From assembly GCA_002455175.1 (NCBI GenBank), contig DKKJ01000420.1, forward strand, positions 2,140-9,274: a stretch of DNA of 7,135 nucleotides, given 5' to 3'. The notes under the pieces are model-generated. The model did no database searches. It was not told where the DNA came from and saw nothing but the letters and a program-made list of their open reading frames with translations. The position numbers and the translations under genes were made by a program. The stretch is from Opitutaceae bacterium UBA6669 (GTDB taxonomy: Bacteria; Verrucomicrobiota; Verrucomicrobiia; Opitutales; Opitutaceae). Positions 1 to 5,352 of this stretch are shown here, in pieces. Position 1 is the first letter of the stretch. Each line of letters opens with the position of its first letter.

Positions 1-140
1 CCCTGCTCAACTTCGTTCGCCGTCGTGGACCGACCGATACGTTTTCTTTTCGCGATACGGGCGCCCTCGTTCTGCTTCTCACCGCGATCGTCGTTCACTG
101 GAAGTACATCCCTCTCATCACGTGGGTCAAAGGCGGCTGA
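1..140 (+). CDS. C-terminal end of an unidentified inner-membrane protein (5' end outside window)
   Basis: The reading frame that starts its first full codon at base 3 stays open until TGA at 138-140, giving 45 visible residues. The first part is polar and basic (RRRGPTDTFSFRD). It is followed by one strongly hydrophobic segment of about 20 residues (GALVLLLTAIVV, then HWKYIPLIT) and a short tail WVKGG. This is what the last transmembrane helix of an inner-membrane protein looks like. The ApbE start codon follows after only five bases, so the two genes are probably co-transcribed and translationally coupled. In other bacteria, ApbE genes often sit next to membrane flavoproteins or PepSY-type electron-transfer proteins. 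The visible piece is too short and has no motif that would confirm this, so the family remains unknown. The coding call rests on the fit of helix, stop and spacing. Confidence 0.6.
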   Translation, partial: LLNFVRRRGPTDTFSFRDTGALVLLLTAIVVHWKYIPLITWVKGG

Positions 141-145
141 GGCGA

Positions 146-1195
146 ATGAATCGACGTCGTTTTCTCTTCACCTGCGGAACCTTTATGTTCTTGGGCATAA
201 ACGCCCCCTTGAAGTCGGACGACGCCTGGGAAATCAACGGACGAGCGATGGGTACACGCTGGAGAATAAAGGCGCTTCACGGACTCTCACCAACTCAACG
301 GTCCGACCTCAAAGCTGCCATAGAAGAACGACTAGAGACCCTAGAGCGTATTTTCTCCACCTATCGGCCCACGTCCGAAATCTCGCGCTTCAATCGCTCG
401 CGAAACCTGGACTGGCAGCTCGCTTCGCCTGAAATGGTAGAGGTGGCTAGAATCTCTCGTGACGTTAACCGCATCACTCAAGGCGCTTTCGATCCTACAC
501 TGTATCCCCTGATTCAGCTCTGGGGTTTCGACTCTCAACGGCAGCAGCAAGTCCCTCCGTCCGCAGAGTCCGTCGCCGCCGCGCGACAACGTGTTGGCTA
601 TTCACGCTTGGAAACCCAGAGCGATCCGCCGGCTCTGCGAAAGAAGCGGACTGACCTAGAAGTCGATTTTTCGTCATCAGCCAAGGGATACGCAGTCGAT
701 GAAGTGGTCGCCCTCCTTCATCGAGAGGGTCTGCACGACCACCTGGTACAGATTGGCGGCGACCTCCGTGTCACCGGTAATCACATTACAGCATCCACCA
801 CTAAGGGGTGGCGAGTGGGAATCGAGCGCCTTCCCGCGTCACCTTCGACCAACTCGTCCTCCTTTCCACCGGTCTCGCTCGAACTTCTCGACCGCGCGCT
901 CTCTACATCAGGCAACTACCGTAACACTCTCGCCATTGAAGGGCAGTCATACGGACATATCTTTGATCCTCGAACAGGAACCCCCGTGATGCGGCCACGC
1001 GTCTCTGTCAGTGTGGTCCACACGTCCTCAGCCTTCTCTAGCGCCCTGGCCACCGGCCTGTACGCGCTCCCTCCGGATGAGGCGCTGCGTCTTGCGGAAG
1101 AGAATCATTTGGCCTGCCTCGTCCAAGAAGCGGACACCGGCCAAAGCGTTCTTCGGATGACGAGCGCCTTCCAGCGCCTAACTTCGCCCCCTTGA
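146..1195 (+). CDS. apbE: FAD:protein FMN transferase, ApbE family, with Tat-type signal peptide
   Basis: This enzyme family transfers FMN from FAD to a Thr/Ser of extracytoplasmic flavoproteins. The 349-residue protein shows the family motifs in order: MGTRW (35-39), FSTYRPTSEISRFN (70-83), GAFDPTLYPLIQLWGFD (113-129), AKGYAVD (179-185), VQIGGDLRVTG (201-211), STSGNYRN (253-260) and HIFDPRTGTP (271-280). The N-terminus NRRRFLF followed by a hydrophobic stretch resembles a twin-arginine signal, so the protein probably acts in the periplasm. ATG 146 is preferred because it places the twin arginine at residues 3-5 and has AGGCGG at 131-136 as a possible ribosome site. An in-frame GTG at 122 would add eight residues and overlap the preceding gene. 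The usual C-terminal block ADALAT reads SSALAT (298-303), so the Asp that helps bind Mg2+ in characterised members is Ser here. The family call is secure. Activity is less so, and the flavinylated target is not visible. Confidence 0.95.
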   Translation: MNRRRFLFTCGTFMFLGINAPLKSDDAWEINGRAMGTRWRIKALHGLSPTQRSDLKAAIEERLETLERIFSTYRPTSEISRFNRSRNLDWQLASPEMVEVARISRDVNRITQGAFDPTLYPLIQLWGFDSQRQQQVPPSAESVAAARQRVGYSRLETQSDPPALRKKRTDLEVDFSSSAKGYAVDEVVALLHREGLHDHLVQIGGDLRVTGNHITASTTKGWRVGIERLPASPSTNSSSFPPVSLELLDRALSTSGNYRNTLAIEGQSYGHIFDPRTGTPVMRPRVSVSVVHTSSAFSSALATGLYALPPDEALRLAEENHLACLVQEADTGQSVLRMTSAFQRLTSPP

Positions 1196-1283
1196 GTGTC
1201 ACACTGCATCGGCAGCACAGGCAACGTTTTGAGGAGTTGAGAAAAGGATAGTCCCGCGGGACATAGGAGCGCCCAACGACCTC
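1196..1283. other. Convergent intergenic gap with short palindromes, no clear terminator
   Basis: The 3' ends of apbE (+) and the first sulfatase (-) face each other across 88 bases. Two short symmetric elements are present. AGTGTCACACT (1195-1205) begins on the last base of the apbE stop codon. GTCCCGCGGGAC (1251-1262) is a perfect 12-base palindrome. Neither is followed by a T-run on either strand, and neither could fold into a long stem, so an intrinsic terminator is not supported. Confidence 0.5.
1251..1262. repeat. Perfect 12-bp palindrome in convergent gap
   Basis: GTCCCGCGGGAC equals its own reverse complement. The flanking bases (A on both sides, then T on both sides) do not extend the symmetry. 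It could be a minor transcript-end structure shared by the two converging genes, or chance in GC-rich sequence. Confidence 0.4.
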
Positions 1284-2702
1284 TCATCTGCCAGCCCTCG
1301 CGAGGTCAGGATACACCGTCTTTAAATCCAGCGAGTCGCCCAACGCTTGTTGCTCACTCAGCAACACGGCAAAGAGCGACTGAATGCGCCGGTTTTGTTT
1401 TGGGTCCGCGGCCAAATCCTTCAACTCGTGGGGGTCACGCGCAACGTGATAGAGTCGCACCGTTTTGCTCGTTGGATACAAGATCAACTTGTAACCATCA
1501 TGCACCACTGCTCGCTGACGATCAAGATAGGCCCCATAAATCTGTGGATAGAAGCCCGCTCGTCGGGGCTTTTTAAGCAAAGGGAGCACACTGTTAAAAT
1601 AGACCTGCTCAGGCTTCTTCACGCCGGCCAAGTCCAGAGTGGTCGCCATAACGTCTTGTAGGTAGACAGGTGCGGCTATCTTGCCTCCTGATTTCACTCC
1701 TGGCCCCACGACGATGAACGGAACCCTCAGGCTGTGATCATACATATTCTGCTTTCCCATCAGCCCATGTTGCCCCACCGCCAAACCGTGGTCTGCCGTG
1801 AAAAAAATCCACGTCGTCTTGTCCTGTCCGTTCGCCTTCAGGGCATCGAGAATGCGTCCGATCTGCGCGTCTAAGTGCGTGATCAACGCGTAGTACTCAC
1901 GACGATTGACCTGAATAGATCGTTCCGTGCGGGGAAATGGCGCCAGCTTTTCGTCGCGCAAGCTCGCCGGCGCTCCCATGGCCTCGGCATGAGGGTACTC
2001 CTTCAAAAAATTGTCCGGTACACGCATGCGATCCGCCGGATACTTATCGAGGTAGTCTTGAGGTGCCTGCCTCGGATCATGCGGCGCATTGAACGCAGCG
2101 TAGATAAAGAAGGGCTGATCTTTCTGCTCTCGGGCGCGTTTGAGGTAACCGATGGTGTCATCGGCCGTCACCTCACTCCAATGTCGCCCACCCTCCCAGT
2201 AGCCACCCCACTTCGGATCCGCGGGATCCCAAGCGTCAGGTTTTCCATCTTGGGGACGCGAGTAACCTTCAGGGAAATCCCGCGGCATGCCCGGCCTGAC
2301 ATGAGCGACTTCATCAAAGGACGTTTCCGCTTTGATCGGAATGTGCCACTTGCCGGTCATATACGTGCGGTAGCCAACTGACGCGAGGAGCTGCGGCCAG
2401 AGCTGCTGAGACTGGCGTTCTCGATCCATGGATCCATGAATCGCTTCGGCCCGCCAAACGCTCCGACCCGTGATCAACATCGCTCGGCTGGCAATACAGA
2501 CCGCGGGACTCCAGGAACCCATGTTGTAAGCGTGAGTGAATGTTGTTCCTCGCTCCATCAGACGGTCAAGGTGCGGCGTTTCTACTCCGAGATCGCCGGC
2601 TGCGCGAATGACCTCAAAGCAATAGTCATCTGCGAACAAGAAGAGCACATTCGGCTTGCTCCCCGACTGCGAAAACCCCGGGCTGACCACAGCCGCGATC
2701 AA
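1284..2702 (-). CDS. Secreted type I sulfatase (formylglycine-dependent), CxASR active-site motif
   Basis: Type I sulfatases hydrolyse sulfate esters with a formylglycine made from an active-site Cys. Counting from TTG 2702 (472 residues), the family residues are present: metal-binding ADD (24-26), C69-I-A-S-R73, GKWH (117-120), APHDP (206-210), TADHG (302-306) and K317 before the RVPFIV strand. The second-position proline of the usual C-x-P-S-R is Ala here. GLMGKQNMYDHS is typical of the choline/iduronate-sulfatase-like branch; the substrate cannot be told. The start is uncertain. TTG 2702 falls inside a hydrophobic run (GLLACLIAAVV, then SPGFSQ), and the open frame continues upstream to a stop near 2770 with no ATG or GTG. 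Codons back to ATA at 2745-2747 would give ISFHHLLRWQG before that run, which makes a complete signal peptide. The gene lies just behind the TonB receptor on the same strand and is probably in one operon with it. Export to the periplasm or beyond is inferred. Confidence 0.93.
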   Translation of the reverse strand: MIAAVVSPGFSQSGSKPNVLFLFADDYCFEVIRAAGDLGVETPHLDRLMERGTTFTHAYNMGSWSPAVCIASRAMLITGRSVWRAEAIHGSMDRERQSQQLWPQLLASVGYRTYMTGKWHIPIKAETSFDEVAHVRPGMPRDFPEGYSRPQDGKPDAWDPADPKWGGYWEGGRHWSEVTADDTIGYLKRAREQKDQPFFIYAAFNAPHDPRQAPQDYLDKYPADRMRVPDNFLKEYPHAEAMGAPASLRDEKLAPFPRTERSIQVNRREYYALITHLDAQIGRILDALKANGQDKTTWIFFTADHGLAVGQHGLMGKQNMYDHSLRVPFIVVGPGVKSGGKIAAPVYLQDVMATTLDLAGVKKPEQVYFNSVLPLLKKPRRAGFYPQIYGAYLDRQRAVVHDGYKLILYPTSKTVRLYHVARDPHELKDLAADPKQNRRIQSLFAVLLSEQQALGDSLDLKTVYPDLARAGR

Positions 2703-2792
2703 ACAGGCCAGTAATCCCTGCCAACGGAGGAGGTGATGGAAACTTATAAGGGAAGAAGACGATCGATTTTACCGAGAAACAACTGGCAATGC
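2703..2792 (-). other. Short gap between receptor stop and sulfatase start, with probable unrecognised signal-peptide codons
   Basis: Ninety bases separate the receptor stop from TTG 2702. Read on the minus strand, bases 2747-2703 continue the sulfatase frame as 15 codons (ISFHHLLRWQGLLAC) that look like the n-region and early h-region of a signal peptide. No convincing Shine-Dalgarno sequence lies before ATA 2747. A GGGA (minus strand) sits 12 bases before TTG 2702. No terminator hairpin or promoter is seen, which is consistent with read-through from the receptor gene. Confidence 0.5.
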
Positions 2793-5066
2793 TCAAAGAT
2801 CCAACCGCGCGGAAAAGACGACCCGTCGCGGTTCGCTTACTCCGGCACGCGAACGCACATAAAATTCATCCGTCGCATTGTCCACATTCACCCCAATAGA
2901 GAAGGGTCGCTGGATCAGCTGCGTCTGATATCGCGCGAACAATCCTACGGTGGTGTAGCCATTCTCTGTGACGTAGCGGCTGTTGCTGGTGCCAAATTGC
3001 TGAATGGGCCCGACTGCTCTCACGATACCACCACCAAAACGAAATCCTTTGAGAGGACCTTCATCGAAAGCATAGCTGGTCCAAATCGTGAATCGGTGCG
3101 GTGTCGCCCCTTCCAAACGAAGACCTTTAGCCAGGGTGATGCTCTTCACGGTTTTGGCGTCGATGTAACTATAATTGAGGACGGTCTGCAGCCCTTTCAC
3201 GAAATTGAGAAACAACTCCGTCTCGATACCTCGACTGTTGTCGTCACTGATCTCGCTGTCCGCCCGGAAGGTCACGGGATTGTAATCGCTCCGGACGACA
3301 TTCTTTTTGTCGATATTGAAATACGAAACCGATCCATCGATGCGCCCTTGCCAGAGGTTATCAAACTTCAGTCCAAATTCATAAGCTTCCGAGGTCTCCG
3401 GATCGAAGAAGCGACCGTTATTGGCATCAAAGCCATTGGGATTGAACGCAGTCGCGTAGTTCCCAAAAACCGACACGTGGGTCGTCACATCGTAGACCAC
3501 CCCACCTTGAGCGCTGATATCGTCCTGGTCATTGAGCTGGCCGGTTTTTTGCCCCGCCAAATTGGTGGATTGCCCCCGAATCCTGACATAACGAACGCCG
3601 CCAAGAACTTTCAAACGGTTCTCCATCAGGGAAACGCTGTCCGTGAGATAGGCCGAATTCACCCGACTTTCCGAATAGTTGGTATTATTATTATTATTAC
3701 GCGTCCCCAGCGAGCGCAACTCGGCCTCCGTCGGGACATCATCCTCCCAATACCTCACCCCGCCCAGCACGTCGGTCCGCAGTAGATCGAGGCGGATCTT
3801 GCGACCAGCCGCAATCATCGCCGCCAAGGCGGTGCGTTCGGATGTCGGGCCCAGAGCACGTAGCGTGTAGGTATCATTTTGGCTGAAGTCACCCGTATAG
3901 CGCACGCCCGCCAGAATGTTGTGCTTCAACGCCCCAGTTTCGACCGTCATCAAAGCATTCAGAGTGTGGGCATTTGTGCGGTTGAAGTTATTCGTTGCAG
4001 AGTGATTAACGTCCGAGCTCCCTACCGCGTTGAAGGTGTTGTACTCCCGGAACGTCATATCGAGGGACTGCTCCGTCCGCACAAACGTGTACTGAAGATT
4101 GACGTTCTTCCCTAGCGACTGCCGAATGCCGAACTGACCGTTGTAGCTGGTCTGCTCAAACTGATTCTTCGCAGTCTGCGAAGTGAAATTCCACGGCAGA
4201 AAATTATTGTTATACCGCACATTGTTTTCCGCGATCCCATCGACCGTATCCAAAAGATCACCATCGCCATTCAGATCGGTCGGGATGATCTGGAAAGAGA
4301 AGGTTCCCCGCTGCACCGGAATTCCTTCGGTCTCGTTTCCGCTGAGGTGCACATGCACACGGGTACTCTCGGTCAGCCGATAATCCCCGACCAGCCCGAT
4401 GAAATTCTGCTCTTTTCCATCCACGATTTTGTACCCGTCGGTCGTGGAATGAGCTCCGATCAGACGGACGCCCAGCCGTCCGTCCAACGCCACCACGTTG
4501 GCGTCCAAATCGGTGCCAAAGAAACTTTGGTTTCCGATCTTCTGCGTGATGCTCACGCGATCCTTTCCCTGCGGACGCTTGGTGATGATGTTGATCAATC
4601 CACCCGGATCCGACTGACCGTAAAGCGTGTTGGGCCCTTTCACGATTTCGATCCGATCAATCATCTGTGGGGCGACGAATTCTCCCGCCGTCACCCCATC
4701 CACGAGGGTATTGCGATTGCGAAAACCACGGATCGACCACGAGTCATTGCGATTATTGATGGGCTCCCGATTGGTCTGCGTGATCGACGAATTATAGGAC
4801 AACGCATCGCCCAACCCTCCCACTAAGGAGTCATCAAGAAATTCCGAGGTGATCACGTTGATCGTCATCGGCACATCCTTGAGCGGCGTGTTCATGGCCG
4901 TGCCCGAAATTGTATTGGTGGCCATGTAGCCCTTGGTGGAGCCGGTAGTGACGTCAAAAGGATCCATGACAACGGATTCCTCCGGTGAAGTCGGGCTGGT
5001 CTGGGCATAAACCGGGGTAATTCCCAGCAACATAAGCCATGCACTGCGAGTGAGAGGCCTGATCAT
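2793..5066 (-). CDS. TonB-dependent outer-membrane receptor (siderophore-receptor-like, verrucomicrobial type)
   Basis: The protein is a ligand-gated outer-membrane transporter powered by TonB. It has 757 residues, normal for a plug plus 22-strand barrel. Residues 1-21 form a signal peptide ending VYA. Residues 29-41 (ESVVMDPFDVTT region) are a likely TonB-contact segment. The plug runs from about 45 to 165 and contains TNTISGTAMNTPLKDVPMTI, WSIRGFRNRNTLVDG and IDRIEIVKGPNTLYGQSDPGG, then LINIITKRP; these are hallmarks of FhuA/FecA-type plugs. The barrel follows and ends FSARLDL, with no terminal aromatic residue. A DLNGDGDLLD stretch (264-273) resembles a calcium-binding loop. Five Asn codons in a row lie at 457-461. 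ATG 5066 was chosen because it starts a clean signal peptide; a GTG at 5234 would add 56 residues unlike any leader. No Shine-Dalgarno is evident. The sulfatase gene behind it suggests that the ligand may be a sulfated compound rather than a siderophore, but this is inference. Confidence 0.95.
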   Translation of the reverse strand: MIRPLTRSAWLMLLGITPVYAQTSPTSPEESVVMDPFDVTTGSTKGYMATNTISGTAMNTPLKDVPMTINVITSEFLDDSLVGGLGDALSYNSSITQTNREPINNRNDSWSIRGFRNRNTLVDGVTAGEFVAPQMIDRIEIVKGPNTLYGQSDPGGLINIITKRPQGKDRVSITQKIGNQSFFGTDLDANVVALDGRLGVRLIGAHSTTDGYKIVDGKEQNFIGLVGDYRLTESTRVHVHLSGNETEGIPVQRGTFSFQIIPTDLNGDGDLLDTVDGIAENNVRYNNNFLPWNFTSQTAKNQFEQTSYNGQFGIRQSLGKNVNLQYTFVRTEQSLDMTFREYNTFNAVGSSDVNHSATNNFNRTNAHTLNALMTVETGALKHNILAGVRYTGDFSQNDTYTLRALGPTSERTALAAMIAAGRKIRLDLLRTDVLGGVRYWEDDVPTEAELRSLGTRNNNNNTNYSESRVNSAYLTDSVSLMENRLKVLGGVRYVRIRGQSTNLAGQKTGQLNDQDDISAQGGVVYDVTTHVSVFGNYATAFNPNGFDANNGRFFDPETSEAYEFGLKFDNLWQGRIDGSVSYFNIDKKNVVRSDYNPVTFRADSEISDDNSRGIETELFLNFVKGLQTVLNYSYIDAKTVKSITLAKGLRLEGATPHRFTIWTSYAFDEGPLKGFRFGGGIVRAVGPIQQFGTSNSRYVTENGYTTVGLFARYQTQLIQRPFSIGVNVDNATDEFYVRSRAGVSEPRRVVFSARLDL
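3684..3698 (-). repeat. Five-unit trinucleotide repeat (AAT on coding strand) inside the receptor gene
   Basis: The + strand reads ATT five times in a row; on the coding strand this is AAT x5, encoding Asn457-461 of the receptor, followed by TNYSES. The unit length is three, so gain or loss of units would keep the frame and only change the length of what is probably an extracellular loop. Confidence 0.9.
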
Positions 5067-5178
5067 AACGATAGGTGTAGGGTGAGGGTAAAAAGACGGA
5101 ACAGGGTGAACCCAAGACAGGGCGAAGAAAGGAAGGCGGTAGGGGACGCACCTTGCGGTTCTTCCCGACACGTGGGGG

Positions 5179-5205
5179 TTGACACGAATCGAGTCCCGAT
5201 ACGAT
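5179..5205 (+). promoter_or_regulatory. Candidate sigma-70-like promoter, rightward
   Basis: A perfect TTGACA (-35 consensus) lies at 5179-5184 and TACGAT, a partial match to TATAAT, at 5200-5205. The spacer is 15 bases, shorter than the ideal 17, which would make it weak or activator-dependent. It lies about 150 bases upstream of ATG 5353. The primary sigma factor of this group may also prefer other sequences, so confidence is low. Confidence 0.3.
5185..5203. repeat. Imperfect inverted repeat, possible operator
   Basis: CGAATCG (5185-5191) and CGATACG (5197-5203) are reverse complements with one mismatch and are separated by five bases (AGTCC). The 19-base element fills the spacer of the candidate promoter and overlaps its -10 box. 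That position would suit a repressor operator. Confidence 0.35.
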
Positions 5206-5212
5206 GCAACAC

Positions 5213-5227
5213 GCCGAAATCCTCGGC
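5213..5227. repeat. Short inverted repeat GCCGA-N5-TCGGC
   Basis: Perfect five-base arms (5213-5217 and 5223-5227) flank AATCC. It could be a regulator half-site pair or a small hairpin in a leader transcript. There is no following T-run. Confidence 0.3.
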
Positions 5228-5232
5228 AAAAC

Positions 5233-5261
5233 ACGATTTACTGAAACGATTAAGTGAATCG
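5233..5261. repeat. Direct and inverted copies of a CGATT element
   Basis: ACGATTTA (5233-5240) and ACGATTAA (5246-5253) are near-identical and start 13 bases apart. The second also pairs with AATCG at 5257-5261 as CGATT-N5-AATCG. The block is more AT-rich than its surroundings and could hold binding sites or part of a leftward promoter. Confidence 0.3.
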
Positions 5262-5352
5262 GCTCTTTATCGTCTCTCTACCTGCCTCTAGAACGTTCCT
5301 ATCTGGCGCTCTTCGCGCTTCGCGATTTACCCCTCTTCGCCCCTTATCTCCG

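Larger units (their letters stand above)
5067..5352. promoter_or_regulatory. Divergent intergenic region between receptor and second sulfatase
   Basis: This region of 286 bases must hold the promoters of both the receptor operon (leftwards) and the second sulfatase (rightwards). No convincing gene is seen; the open frames here are upstream extensions of the two genes without protein-like composition. Several symmetric elements cluster between 5185 and 5261 and are listed separately. Shared control of both transcription units is plausible from the arrangement. Confidence 0.6.

Noticed and set aside
122..145. GTG start for ApbE eight codons upstream
   Set aside because: It would overlap the preceding gene and shift the twin-arginine motif from the N-terminus; ATG 146 fits better.
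1875..2381. + strand open frame of 168 codons
   Set aside because: Antisense to the catalytic part of the first sulfatase, Arg-rich and without domains; explained by the opposite-strand codon pattern.
2423..2438. Tandem GATCCATG x2 forming a 12-base palindrome CATGGATCCATG
   Set aside because: It is inside the first sulfatase coding sequence (IHGSMD) with no sign of an insertion or duplication in the protein; likely chance.
2733..3785. Long + strand open frame (350 codons) preceded by a perfect AGGAGG and GTG-ATG
   Set aside because: It lies antisense to the receptor, whose plug and barrel motifs are unmistakable. The translation has no protein-like motif, and AGGAGG is only two bases from the ATG. 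It is a shadow of the opposite strand.
4463..4484. Perfect 8-base inverted repeat GACGGACG-N6-CGTCCGTC
   Set aside because: It lies within receptor codons for DGRLGVRL, has no T-run and is far from a gene end, so a terminator or attenuator is not supported.
5067..5234. GTG-started 56-codon N-terminal extension of the receptor
   Set aside because: The extension is Arg/Pro/Phe-rich and would bury a normal signal peptide; ATG 5066 explains the protein.
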